Of a stretch of 64,000 nucleotides of DNA, positions 22,191-46,007 are shown in pieces; the first letter of the stretch is position 1, and the number at the start of each line of letters is the position of its first letter. The notes beneath the pieces were generated by a model. It searched no databases. It was not told the origin of the DNA and saw nothing but the letters and a program-made list of their open reading frames with translations. Both the position numbers and the translations under genes were made by a program. This stretch comes from Drosophila miranda (Eukaryota; Arthropoda; Insecta; Diptera; Drosophilidae), in NCBI RefSeq assembly GCF_003369915.1, contig NC_046674.1:12462001-12526000 (forward strand), read 5' to 3'.

Positions 22191-25100
22191 ATGTGGATTG
22201 AGCCGAAGGAGTTGCTGTTGCCGTCGACGTTTTGGTAAGTGTTCCAATCCCTTTTCTTGTCTTTGGTCAGTGGGGGGGGGTGGTGTGGCGAGATGCCGAT
22301 GGCTAATTTAAACACCAACTAGAGTGCTGGTATGTATGCGTGTGTATGCAGTGTTATGTTTATGGAAGGTGTATCATGAAAACAGTTGATCGCGATGCAC
22401 ATCAATAAGAATAGTGCCTTAACTCGCGTACAGAGGCCACGCATAAACGAATGTTGATTTGTTTAATTGTGTTGGCGCTCTTTGTTGATAACTAATTGAG
22501 AGGGTTCAAGTCGCCATGGCGGCTCTGCGGCAGCCTATTGGATTCTGCTCTGATTTCACAACGCAATTTCCTGCGGAAAAACAGCTGTGCCCACACCCGG
22601 CGGCCGAGTGCAGAGACTCGGTAGCTTGAAAATTGATTGCCAACTGTGTTTCGTGCTGCGTAGAAAAACACCCAACCCACCCGAAGAACTTACGCACACA
22701 CACATATAATCATGAATGCTGTATGCCACCAATGCCGCCCCCCCTTTCCCTTCGAATTGCATCTGGTTTTTTACTCCCATTTTCTGCCCCAACAGGATTG
22801 CCGAAATGTACTCCAGGTACTTCGTGCTACAGAAACGTCGCGGCCACGGCGAGTCGCGCGGCTTTGGGTCCATGCTGGTGGGCACCTACGACAGTGTTTG
22901 GAACACCAAGCCGGCTCCGTATCGCATTGTACACCGGACACCGTCCTCGGAAGTTTCTTACGGTAGGTTCAAGTGCATTGGGAATGGAATCGGTGTCCGA
23001 CCTTATCAGTGCCTTGCCATGTGCGGCAGAGGCGGGTATATGAGTCATGGCCTGGCGTTGATTTCTGTGGTTTTTATGGGTGTATTGTATACAGCCAGGG
23101 ACCCCATATAAATCATTGTTTTTCACCCACGGCTCCAAGATTCTCTTATGTAATGTGAAACAATTGAGATTACACAGCTTCGTTTATAATGGAATACAAA
23201 TTCCTGAACCCCATAGAAATCGCCATTGGAATAACGCAGGATGAGATTGCAAAGGACTGGGAATGGCTGCAGGCGAACCTCTTCAATGTGCTCAACGAAA
23301 TGGAGAACGAGGACGAGGTTACAAACTTTACTATATGCAAAATCAAATCGCTCTACACACAAAATAATCAAGATGAAACTGGCGAAACGGCCGACTTCAA
23401 GGTGATGACCTCTCAGTTTAGAAAAACCTTCAAAATGCCGGAGGAAGAGCGTCTGGTCAACTCCTACTCGGCCACGTAAGGCTTACCGGAAGATTGCGAC
23501 ACATTTTGAACTGAATCTTAATTGGTTATTTTTCCATTCCAGATATGTGAAGAATAAGATACCGCGTCAGGGTCAGCTATACATCTCTTTGAATCACGTC
23601 TGCTTCTACTCGTATATGCTGGGTCATGAGGTCAAGAGGATAATACGCTTTGCCGAGCTGGAGGACATCAGTCGGAATGCAAATACGATTTACTTGAAGA
23701 CCACGAACAATATGACATACAATTTTACGCTGATCTTCAATGCCGGCGAGGCGCATCTGCTGATCGAGCAGCTCAACAAAATGGCCATACAACAGCTGAT
23801 CCAGGATCCAGAGAGTCCAGTGGTCGATCATGATCCGTCGAACTTTGCCCGACTGGGCGCTAAATCATCGAAGAAACCGGTTCTGCTCAGGGATCTGACA
23901 GCCCGCCAGAAGTCCGAGGAGTTTCGCATTTATTTCCGCTTACCCCAAACGGAGATAATCGATGGGAAGATCAAGGCAAACATTTGGACACCCTACTCGA
24001 AACGGTTTAATGCTGGCTACATATATTTGTCGCCCAATTTCTTTTGCTTCCGCAGCGATGTCAAGGACTTGGTTAGTGTGGTCATACCCATGAAAACAAT
24101 AAAGGTAAGGGGAGAACCTGTGCTTCACTGCAGCATGGTTTCATTGTATTTTTATACTGCAGAGTGTGGAGAAGAAGGACGATGGGCAGCAGCGTTTTGA
24201 CAATCAAATTGTCATCATCACGTCGGAGAATGTGCCTTTCATGTTTGCCCAGATCGTCGATAGAGAGGTGCTGATATCAAAAATAACAGATCTACTCTCC
24301 CGCATTCATGTGTAAGTTGTGCCGCCCCTTTTAAATTCGAATAGTGCGCCATTTCACAATACGATCATCTGTTACAGTCCCGTGAGTCGGGAACGTGCCA
24401 AGTACGACATCTCCTGGAGCAAGCAGACAGCCTTGATGAACACATTCAAGACACAGTTCAGTTCTGACATAATCAGGAATCAGGAGGAGAAGATGGTGCG
24501 TTGGGAGGCGCATTTCCGTGACTTTGGACGCGGCATTGGCATGTTCCGCACCACCGATGTCATAAATCTCATTGTGGAGGGCATTCCGGACCAGTTGCGT
24601 CAGGAGATTTGGTTGATATTCTCCGGTGCCATTCACGACAAGGAAATGAATCCCGGATTGTACGAGGATCTGGTGGAGAAGGCTGCCTGCATTAAGGATT
24701 GCTTTGCTCACGACGAAATCGACAGGGATCTGCCCCGTTCACTGCCCGAGCATCCGGCATTCCAGAGCACAGACGGCATTGGCGCACTGAGGCGCGTCCT
24801 GCAAGCCTATGCCCTGCGCAATCCGCAGGTGGGTTACTGCCAGGCCATGAACATTGTCTCGTCGGTATTCCTGCTGTTCTGCGACGAAGAGAACGCCTTC
24901 TGGATGCTGGCCAGCCTGTGCGAGAACCTCTTGCCGGACTACTACAAGGACAAGGTGGTGGGGGCACAGATTGATCAGGGCGTGCTCAATGAACTGGTCG
25001 AAACTCATCTGGCCGATCTGCACGAGCATCTGGAGCAGCTGGGCGTCATCAAAATGATCTCCATTTCGTGGTTCCTCACCATCTTCATGAGCGTGATCAG

Positions 25101-28054
25101 CTACGAGAGCTCGCTACACATACTCGACTGTTTCTTCTACGAGGGCGCCAAGATCATTTTTATGGTGGCTTTGCAGATCATCGAATGGAATCGCGACAAG
25201 CTGCTCAAGTGCCAGGACGATGGCGAGGCCATGCTGGTGCTGCAAAACTATCTGGAGGGCATTTACAATCCCGACTATCAAGTGCCGCCCTCCACTGACA
25301 AACGCAAGATGGAACGCTCACAGACGCAAACTGTGCAGACCCTCATCCACGAGGCGTACACAAAATTCGGCGAGGAACTGACCCAGCAGCGCATCGAGGA
25401 GCTGCGCAACAAGCACCGACGCCTGACCATGCGTCAGTTTGACATTGACAACGAGAAGACCATTGTCAAGGCCTATTTACAGAATCCCTATTTCGATCGA
25501 AACGAGCTGCACATGCTGCTCACCATCATCCGAGAGGAAAAACACGCGTTGAAGTCCATGCAGCAGCAGCAGAAGGCACAATGTTCGCTGTCGGAGACGC
25601 CGCAGCTGCTGCATCATCAATCGCCCACCAGGGTACCGAATGACCCTGTCCCTGGTGGCAGTAATGGCAGATACGAGGCCTACTGGGTCAACTATGAGGT
25701 ATTCCACACACTCTTCACAGAGCTAACTCCCTGGCGGAAGTGTGTCAGCGTGGACCTTGGCGAAAAGTTGTTCAGGGTAAGAGGAGAAAAGTGGAGTAAA
25801 ATTTTGTATTCTTTATCATTTCTTATGTGTTTTCAGCTCACAGACAAGAAGGGTACTGGATATCTGGATTTTGGACAGCTTATCAATGCCCTGGGCTTGG
25901 TTTGCTCCTCCAAGAGCATGGAGAAATTGAAATTGCTTTATGTGTTGCATTTGCCGCCTCTGTTATCCAAGGCGGAAATCGAACGATCACGTCGTCCGCG
26001 TCCACGGACCAAAGATGATGCCGAGGAGGCCTTTGAGGCGGAAGATTTCTTTGAGTGAGTGGAATTTGTGCTGTAAATTATTCTGTACATTTTTATGCCC
26101 GATAATCGAAGAGTTTAGGGATATATGGAAGTGTATGTGTGTAACACCCAGAAGAAAGCGTTTTCGAACCCGATATTCCGATATAGCCATGTCTATAAGA
26201 TCTATAGCAACCAAATTTTGTGTGCAGACTCCTGTGATATCAAGGTTTTTCAAAGTTTTCCTGACCTTATCTAGCTGATTGCAGAATCGGGATCAGATCG
26301 GATTATTATTATAGCCAGAAGGAAAAAATGATTCTTTCTCTCTCTTTCTCACTCTTTCACTATCTCTCACACACTCTTCCTCGTGCAGCGTTCGCCACTT
26401 GCCGGAGGAGAGCGAGATATTACGTCTGGTGTTGGCGTGAGAGGTGAAAGAGAGAGAGACGGATAGATGTAGGGGATATAAACATTGTACATTTATAATC
26501 AAATAGGACATTAAGTGGAAAGAGTATAAACGAAGTGCAAGAATTAACATTAGAACATAATTAGCGCACGTGTTTCCTCTCTTTCTCTCTCTTTAGTAAA
26601 AGAGAGAGAGATAGGGAGAGAAAGAGAGAGTTAGACATGCGGCAGTCATCGCGATGCATCGGCTGCGATAACAATTCCAGCGCTTACGTATTAAATGTAT
26701 TGTGTAAGTTACAGTAAAGTGCATCATAAGATCACATACATATAAACTGACTGAGTGCCGGGTATAAAAGTGTAAAAGTAGCACAACGCTCCAGCTTTTT
26801 ACCTGATAATTTCATGATTCTCTTTACAGCGACGATGCTTCAGAGTCCATGGAGGCTTTGCCCTCGCCCTCGGATCATCAATTTGATGCCGATGACTATG
26901 CTCTGATCAGTGCCACACAGCATTTGCATAATCTGGCGGGTATATCGGGCAATACGTTCATGGATCTATCGCGCAACACGCCCAATTTGTCGCTGAATTC
27001 CAACACCTCCTCGCTGGCGCAGCGCAATTCAACATTCTATGTGGATCTGCCAGCAGCAGCACTCCCGGGTACTACTACTGCTACTGCAACACGCTCCGAT
27101 GCTGGGCGGGATGACGACGGCCAAGAGTTCGGCCTACGCCAGCAGGGACGTTACGAATCGATTGACACATTTTCGGATATTTCAGATCTGGGAGCGGCAC
27201 GAATGACTCCGCCGCCGGGAGCGACTGCTGGAGCAGCCTCAGCTTCCGCTGCTGCTGCTGCTGCAGCCGATAAAATGCTTCTGAATGTCGAGACTATATC
27301 GAATTTCTCACAGATCAGTGACCTGGTTGCTGCCACGCGACTGGATCGTGCCGACTCGAATGCCACGGATTCGAGAAGCCTGGGCAGCCTCGGCTATCTG
27401 CTCGACCAGCCCGATGAGGGGGCCTCGGGCTCGCATCAGACCATTCCGCATTTGCGCAAGGAGAACTTCCAGCTGCTGTGGCGCAGCATCATCGAGATCA
27501 TGGGCTGTGTGCAGGACGAGGAGATGCGAATGGCATGTAAGTGATGCCACAAGTCCCCAGTAATCGGTTGCATTGTAAGGCTCTTTTTCTTTACAGATGA
27601 GAATCTGCTGGAGCTGGGAAACAGCAACATCAAAAAGGAACCCAGCCTAGAGAGCTTTACCCAACTCAATTTGGGCGGCAGCGGCGATGAGGTAAGCAAT
27701 CCTTAATCCCACCCAAACTGTGACGGAATGACCTTGTATAAATGTGTTCTACAGCAACCGGATAGCAATGGCAACCCCACAACGCCCGCAGCAGAGCACA
27801 GCAGCACCACCCGTCTATTTGTGGCACTCGAGGAGGAGCTCCGTCAGGCCGGCGGGAAGGCCAGCAGCAGCAGGGATAGCAGCAGTAGCAGCACAAACAC
27901 CTCCGAGGCCTGGCACATATCCATCAATCAATTTATAGCCACGGTTCTCACCGTGAATACCATTGTACAAGGTTTCCAAACACCCATCCAAATAACCGAA
28001 CAGGTCGAACAGCTCCAGAAGAAGCGACGCAAATGTCTATCCACCAATTACTAA
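22191..28054 (+). CDS. TBC1D8-9: TBC1D8/9-family Rab GTPase-activating protein
   Basis: Ten exons join in frame: 22191-22234, 22796-22962, 23178-23475, 23543-24104, 24163-24311, 24378-25776, 25837-26054, 26830-27536, 27597-27691 and 27755-28054, encoding 1312 residues. Two GRAM domains (about residues 145-240 and 295-400) should bind membrane lipids. The TBC domain (about 480-690, starting at GIPDQLRQEIW) has the arginine finger in IDRDLPR and the glutamine finger in GYCQAMN, so it should be an active Rab-GAP. An EF-hand-like loop (DKKGTGYLDFGQL) sits near residue 880, as in human TBC1D9/9B. The C-terminal 350 residues are low-complexity with conserved patches. D. melanogaster CG7324 is the likely orthologue. 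Intron 7 is long (775 bp) and holds an alternative terminal exon (26389-26440). A dispersed repeat lies just upstream. Confidence 0.93.
26389..26440 (+). other. TBC1D8-9: Alternative terminal exon of TBC1D8-9
   Basis: A long pyrimidine tract ends in TCGTGCAG at 26388. If the exon ending at 26054 (phase 2) splices here, the frame continues as DVRHLPEESEILRLVLA and stops with TGA at 26438-26440. The peptide is protein-like and the phase fits. This would make a 962-residue isoform ending soon after the EF-hand, close to the length at which related Rab-GAPs end. No AATAAA is obvious downstream, which is the main weakness. Confidence 0.55.
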
Positions 28055-28325
28055 ATACCAGCCCCGCCATCAGTCCCGTCCCCCGCCCCATCCCAGTACA
28101 ATAATCCCCGCTACCAAATCCTAGCCGGAAATCTGTATTAACTCCCCCTCCGCTCGATCTATCTACCCTTGTGCAATGTGGTAAGCTTTTAATCGTATCC
28201 ATGTTTTGTGTATGTATATTGTACTCGTATTGCCTCTACCTTAAATTAAGACAATTGTTTGTGAATATAATTCTATTATTCCTATTATCAAAAACGAGGT
28301 TTACGTGTGTGTCTGTATGTACATT

Positions 28326-30960
28326 CTACATATCCATGGCTACCTGTTGCTGCTGTTCGATTCTCCTGTTCGCCGCCACCTGTTGGCGCTCGTTCTCCGC
28401 CGTGCGCACCAGGCACTCCTCGTAGGTCCACTTGGGAAAGACCCGCTTATACAGATACATGAAGGCCGTGTCGTAGGATCGCAGCTGTCCATCGAAGTAG
28501 CACTTCATGTGACCATGCGTACCCAGCGACTCCTTGATGTGGCCCAATCGTCCACATTTGGTCCTTAGTTTAACGGGCTTGAAGTACTCGACATCCTCCT
28601 TGTAGAAGAACATGTAGCGTATCGTGGCCGATTTGCGATTGATGCGCATGGGGTGGCCACTGAGGACGACGCGCTTGAGCACGATGCGATCTGGATTACA
28701 CGAGATGAGGCGTCCGCGGGCCACCAAGGCCAGCGTCGAGTCGGGATTCACTTTGAATGCCAGCACAGCGGAGGGAGGGAACTGAATGGGTGCATAAAAG
28801 GTGGCGCAGACTGTCTCATACGGACGGAAGTAGCGCTCAAACTGCAAATAAATTCAACCATTGTCAGGGATTCATATGGAGGTCAAGGAGTGCGTCTCTC
28901 ACCTTGTGCTTGTCGCCGTTGGTGTGTTGGCTGTAGATGGGATTGACCACAAAGCGGCGATAGCCACACTGTACAATCAGCTCCTCCTTGGATTTGAGGG
29001 GAACCTCAGAGTCGGGCATGCGCTGCAGCACGACATTCATCACGCACATCTGATGCTCGTGCGGCAGCATGCCATACACAATGATGTTGTCGGTGAGCTG
29101 GGCGGACTTGAAGGCTGCCCAACGGCTGGCGGGCACATTGATCACATGAAGCGTGATGTAGAGACCAGGCTACAAAGAAGAAACTCGAGATTAGAAGGGA
29201 CTCCAAAGCGGGATATCAGAATACGAAGCTTACCAAAATACCGTCGAAATCCTTGGCTTCGGCCAGAACCCTCCTTTTGGTGCGGTCGAAATTCTTGAAT
29301 TGGTAAATGCGAGAATAGTCGCTGGGCAGATTCTCCTTGGCATCCCATGGCGAAGTCCTGAAGGACTCTAGGCCACGGTACTTCTGGAATCGCTCGTGGG
29401 CGGGTACATCCAGCGGCGTGTCTATCTCATCGGGCCAGAGCTGATCTGTGCGTGCTTGCTGCAGTTTTTGCATGGTTTCACGCTCCTCCTGGAAGTCCAT
29501 CTGCTGGTCGTATTTTTCGTCGTTGACGGCTGCCTCCGAGGACACTGAAACGCTGTCCTGGAACTCCTCCGTATCGGAGTCGCGTTTCTCGCATTCATCC
29601 TCGAAAGATTTGTTGTCACAGGACATGAAGTCCTCGTCATCTTCAGCTTCCTCATCATCGTCGCTCATGTCCTCGTCGTCTTCCTCCTTGTCTGGATCCT
29701 CTACCTCTTCGATTTCGGGTATCCAGGCCGCTTGGTACTCGCTGAAGCCCTTGGGCACTCGCTTAACCAGCTTCATCTTTTTGGTTTCCTTTTGGGAGGC
29801 CTCGATCTCCTCCTCGGTGGGCCACGTCTGCTCTGCGTCCATGGGATCGGGGATGTTCTCGCTCTGCAGCGAGGTGCGCTTCAGGGGATCACTGATATCA
29901 AGGAGTCGCACTGCCACATTTTCTCCATCGCGAGACTTGTCCAGCTTGTACGGATCTGGCGGGGCAACCACTTGACCCACCTGGAAGTCACCCAGCCCGG
30001 GAATATGCACCAGTCCATTGACATTCAGCGACTGTCCACGCAGGAAGCCAGTCACCTCCAGCGTGCCCAAATCGTCGCTCGCCTCGCCATTGGACTTAAA
30101 CTCCACAATGTCACCGAAGAGATGCGGCCGATTCTCCACGTTGTGCAGAATGCGCTTTTTCTGTCCTCCGATGCGACGCATCACGTTCAGTCCCTCGGCG
30201 GCGGTGTCCAACTGCATGAGCTTCTCCTCGGGCAGCAGTTTGGAGATGATTTTCTGTGCTGCCTGCTTGCTGGCAGGACGACGCTTGGGATTCAGTGACT
30301 CCAGATCCATGAGAGCCACCAGGGGAGTGGGTATCCCTTGGGCGGAGATCATATTGAAAATGCGCTGGCCCCAGCGGTCAAAGATCTCGTCGTCACCAAA
30401 GGAGGCCGATGTCAGAAGGAGCGCTGTGTCGCACACCTTGAGGTAGTCCAGGACAATCAGTTCGTTGCCGCGTCCCACGGGCGGGGTGACAAAGGCGAAA
30501 CGCTGCTTGAAACGCGGAAGATTCATGTAGGTAATCCCACTCGGGGATCTCTCCACCACCAGCTCGCTGTCGCAGCCCTCGAGGATGGCCAGGGCCGACT
30601 TGGGATCGATCTGCTCGTGCATAGGCAGCAGACACACCAGGAACGGAGCCGTGTTCTGGCCCCCAAGCTTCCGCTTCTGCTCCAGCACCTCATCGCGTTT
30701 GTTCTTTCGCAGTTGATTTTGCTGGTTGCGTCGCTGCTCCCTGCGCTGCTGCTGCTTGTGCCGGTGCGAGATGGCCTTAAGCCCGATTTTGCCTGCGAGA
30801 ATAATAGTTTTAAAGAGTTTGTTTTCCGGATTCGCACTTGTGGAGCATCCCTACCTTTTGTTGCATTCTCGATGGCTCCCTTGGAGCGATGGCGGCCCGT
30901 TTTGTGGACCTTATTGGTTTGCTTCAGCGGCCCCGGTCGATGGAACGCGTGATCCGCCAT
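28326..30960 (-). CDS. Tsr1: Tsr1, pre-40S ribosome maturation factor
   Basis: Four exons (30855-30960, 29234-30792, 28903-29169, 28326-28841) give 815 residues in continuous frame. Tsr1 is a GTPase-like protein without GTPase activity that associates with pre-40S particles in the nucleolus and cytoplasm, and blocks premature joining. The N-terminus (HRPGPLKQTNKVHKTGRHRSK) is the basic family hallmark. The Bms1/Tsr1 AARP2CN region lies at about residues 230-310 (ENRPHLFGDIVEF). An acidic linker is at about 400-470. The C-terminal DUF663-type domain runs from about 515 (LESFRTSPWDAKENLP) to the end, with the GHPMRINRKSATIRYMFF signature. The likely D. melanogaster orthologue is CG7338. The poly(A) ends of Tsr1 and TBC1D8-9 converge: stop codons are only 271 bp apart. 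A Motif 1 promoter element lies about 70 bp upstream. Confidence 0.95.
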
Positions 30961-31027
30961 GGTTACAGGTACTTTATCAAAGAAATTTCAATAAATTTAC
31001 GCTGTTTTGGTTTTTTGCACGTGTTAC

Positions 31028-31400
31028 CAGCAGTGTGACCGCGGATTTATGGATAGAATATACCGTCCAAACCTCAGAAATATACCAAAATATAAGAAAA
31101 TATACCGTCTTATTTGAAAAATATACCGTAAATATACTGACGAATTCTCAAGTTCTATTATACATATTCCCCGTTTTTGATATTAATATTACTAGCTAGA
31201 TAGACATTAATGAACCTATTTTCTACTTGACTGGCTTGTTTAAAATAACTTCTTTTATTGGACCTTGCCTAAAAAAATGTTTTAGTTCAAAGGGTCAAAC
31301 TAAAAATACTACAGAGAACAGTCGATCATATTGCTCAATTTTGATATTCCGTTGAAAAATTCTGGCTAACTAAAGTCTTTAGCCCTGCCCACATAGTTTT
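31028..31400 (-). repeat. Promoter-facing dispersed repeat, copy A
   Basis: Read on the minus strand, this gives GGGATAAAACTATGTGGGC, then CGGAATATCAAAA, about 120 bp of other sequence, then a second CTAGCTAGTAATATT...AATATCAAAAACGGGGAATAT, GTATATTTACGGTATATTTTT, GGTATATTTCTGAGG and finally GCGGTCACACTGCT. It aligns closely with copy B at 45690-45890, including the terminal Motif 1, and contains a partial internal duplication of the left half. It points towards Tsr1, whose ATG is about 70 bp away. Confidence 0.85.
31031..31041 (-). promoter_or_regulatory. Motif 1 core promoter element of Tsr1
   Basis: CGGTCACACTG on the minus strand, matching the Drosophila Motif 1 consensus (YGGTCACACTR, bound by M1BP), 71 bp upstream of the Tsr1 ATG. 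It forms the right end of the dispersed repeat. Confidence 0.8.
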
Positions 31401-31410
31401 ATCCCATTGA

Positions 31411-33214
31411 TGAAGAAATTTTCTACATGATAAACTATGTTTTAGTACTCCCATTTATTGTATTTTGACTAAAACACGGTTTAAACAAAAAAGTTCAACA
31501 AAAGTGAGTATGGAATGAAGGGACATTGTTGAGCTGAAAAGGGACATTGCGGCGAGAAAAAATCCCTCCACGAAGGGAGGATATCCTATCACAAATCCCA
31601 AAAAAAAGAGAGCAAGTCCGACCAAACTTGAGCGCCAAAAAGAAATTGTTTGAAAGTGAATGCGCGACAAGGACTTAAATGGAATAAATAAATTATGCAC
31701 GAAAGCACGATGATCTCACATCTCAGGCAAAAATTCGAAAAACCTGCATATGAAAGTTTCGGTATCCTTTGTTCTTAATTATACCAATATAGCAGCACTT
31801 CGCAGCGTTTAACAGCACACTGAGAGTATTTTGAACAGCATTTGAGTCTGCGGCCCAATTTGAATTTGAAATAAAAACACTGCACTTTCTAGTTTTCTGT
31901 TTTTTAACCACATTCAATGTAAATATGTATTTGTTGTTTATGGTATAGACATTCCGTCTGCTTGGATATAACGCTGTTTAGCTGCTATGATATAGTATGC
32001 ATGCGTCGGATGCCGCTGCGGTCTGTTGTAGGAGACTATAGTTATAACTTTGATTATTTGTAACCCTCCTCTTCCTGCTCCTTCTCCTTCTCCTGCTGCT
32101 GCACTACGGCTTGCTATAGGTGTGGCATGTGGACTTAAATAGAGAGCTTCAACTAACTTAATTGCAAGGGGTATTCATTAGTGTCTGTGTAAATAATTTA
32201 AAATGCCCTCAGACATTCTTTGGTTTGGTGTGTATCTAAAAACTTAACGATAGGCCATAACAATTAAGATTTTAACATTAGAGAACCAAAAACATTTGGT
32301 AATAGGTATAATCTTTTGTTTTGTTTCTTTATAGTAGTATAGGTAAATTGAGTGATTGTATTTCTTGAATAGGATTTGGTTCCATCCATCCATCCATCCA
32401 TCCATCCAGCGATCATCTCTCCGGCTGCTCCTCTCGAGGGTAATATATCTTTATGGAGCTGATGCTGATCCACGCTGGGTTCCGTTCGGTTCCTCCATTT
32501 GGCGGTCTCCCATGGACGTGCTGGACAAACCTCAATGTTGCATGATTTTGCTGCGATTACGATTACGATTACGATTACGATTTCGTGTCTTGATTTCCAT
32601 TCCTAATCCGGATTGGCGATTGGTTTCTCTTAGTTGAGGACTGGAGATCATCCCTTGCTCCATTAGGGTTCCTCGTTTTTAATAAAGTACATTTATGCAG
32701 TTGTATATGGATATATCATATCTGTATATAGTATATATATATGTATATATTGTTCAATAATTTATGCACTGGCCATCCTTAAAGTATGATACGAGTACGT
32801 ATCTCTGCCCGTCCCGCCCCGGTTCCAAAAAAATTCCAATTTACATACAAAATGCTAACCATACCGCACATACCATGTACTCGCCCGCTCCCCTACTATC
32901 CGCTACCTTCCCGCTAGGGTCTTAAAAAATTGGTGCCAACATGTTATCCTGTCTGTAGGTGTATCTGTGGGTCGTGTTTTTCTGTATGTATCTGTATTTG
33001 TATCTGTTGTTGTGTGCGTATTTTGTGTGTTTATTAAATGCAGAAGTTCGACTTTTGCGCCCAGCTCCTGCCGCTTCCCCATCGACCTTTCCCCATTTCC
33101 CTTTGATCTGTATGCTGGCTTATTGTTTTTTCCCCCGCCCCTCCTTTTTTGTGCTTTCCTGCTCTTCCTGTCATTCTTTTGTGCACGGGATCGGGAGGAT
33201 GTGGCCGGGGAAAA
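31411..33214. other. Intergenic DNA and probable Rab26 3' untranslated region
   Basis: No supported ORF. It includes an ATTACG array (about 32554-32580), a CCAT array (about 32380-32408) and AT-rich stretches. The first kilobase or so upstream of 33215 on the plus axis is probably the Rab26 3' UTR. Confidence 0.5.
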
Positions 33215-44516
<11,302 letters not shown>

Positions 44517-45680
44517 TTTGGAGTGGGGCTTGTGTCTTGGGACGAGCTTTTATCCTGAGCTTTCCTCGATGTCCTTATGGTTGTAACATTTGATTGATGT
44601 TTTTGAGCTTTTTTAAATTCCGTTGTGCTTTCACGCTCTCTCTCTATTTCCGTTCTCTCTCTTTCTTTCGCGTTTATTCTCTCTTTATGACTTTGACATT
44701 TGCCTTTCTAACCGTCCCGTCCGGCTGTTTGTGTGGCACGTTTTCTGAATGAATTTCTGGTTGTCGGGCTTTTAGCGCCGTGGAGGGGGGGCGTTGCTAT
44801 TATTATTCTCTATTTGTATTCGCAAATAAGCTTTATATTTTCGCTATCCTTATCAGTAGTGTGTCTAGATTCCCTAATCGTTATTCGTTAGTTATAGTTA
44901 GTTATTCGTTCTATACAATTGAACTACATAAGTATTGGTTTTTCCTTGCGGTTGGTTGCTTGGTTTGGTGTTTCGCTTAAAGCCACTAATTAGTAGTATC
45001 TATGTACTATGTTTGTATATAAATTGTAACTAGCTAAACATATTGACTATCATTTGTAGGTTATGCGCTAATTGGTGCTTGGTTTTCACTATTCATTTAT
45101 GTTTTATCATTAATAATTATTTGCAACGTTTTGCTTGGTGTTTTTTTTTTTTTTGGTTAAAGCTTTTTGTTGGTTTGGTTTGGTTTTACTAGTTTAATTT
45201 AATTCATTTAATTGGTTTTCCTTCTCTCTGCTTTGCGAAAATATTGCGTTTGATTCGTGACTTTGGTGTTGTTCTTGTTGTTGGTGTTGTTATTTCACTA
45301 TCACAGCATAAATAAAATAATGTCATCGTCGTTGCCGTTGCCGTTTGCCGTCCATGTCGCGCTCTTGCCCCCGCCACGCGAACCCGAACCCCAAAAACCC
45401 CAACACAATAGTAAAAAAAATATCTGCAGTCTCCAGTGTTACAGTTCCGTTCCTTTCGATTGCTGTCCTGAGCTTTTGCTTTCGTTCCTCTCTCTCTCTC
45501 TTTCTCCCTTGTCGTGCTGAGCTCGCTCTCTTTATTACTTTGACATTTCAAGATGGACCGTTCTGAGCCGAACTGGTTCTTTTCCATAGATGGCGCCAAA
45601 TTCTGTTCGGTCGTGTTACTTTGTACACAGTTCAATAAAAATGAGTCCTTGAAATTATAGAGTCATGTAGAAACTTTAAG
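44517..45680. other. Rab26 5' region and intergenic DNA
   Basis: Upstream of the Rab26 first exon. CT-rich, with T-runs and GGTTT repeats; no gene seen. The Rab26 upstream promoter should lie here, but no TATA box stands out. Confidence 0.5.
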
Positions 45681-45689
45681 CACTAATTG

Positions 45690-45890
45690 GATAAAATTAT
45701 GTGGGCATGTCTAAATATTCTATATAGCTAGTAATATTCCACGGAATATCAAAAACGAGGAATATTTAAAATAGAACTTTAAATCGTCAGTATATTTACG
45801 GTATATTTTTTTAATGAGTCCGTATTTTTTGGTATATTTATGAGGTTCGGATGGTATATTTTAAAGATATATCCGCGGTCACACTGCTTC
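45690..45890 (+). repeat. Promoter-facing dispersed repeat, copy B
   Basis: The cleanest copy: GGATAAAATTATGTGGGC, TAGCTAGTAATATTCC, CGGAATATCAAAAACGAGG, CGTCAGTATATTTACGG, TTTTTTGGTATATTTATGAGG and, at the end, CCGCGGTCACACTGCTTC. It matches copy A in order and spacing, and points towards Pc, whose ATG is about 120 bp beyond its end. Confidence 0.88.
45876..45886 (+). promoter_or_regulatory. Motif 1 core promoter element of Pc
   Basis: CGGTCACACTG, a match to the Motif 1 consensus, 122 bp upstream of the Pc start codon and forming the end of the dispersed repeat. It suggests an M1BP-dependent, TATA-less promoter. Confidence 0.75.
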
Positions 45891-46007
45891 GGTGCTGAAA
45901 ATAAAAAAAATAAAAAACATTTTTACTGAATCTAACGCATGTAAAAGCCAAACAATTTCAATAATCACCTCACGTGAAACAAACATCAAAGTGTAATCTA
46001 AGGAAAA

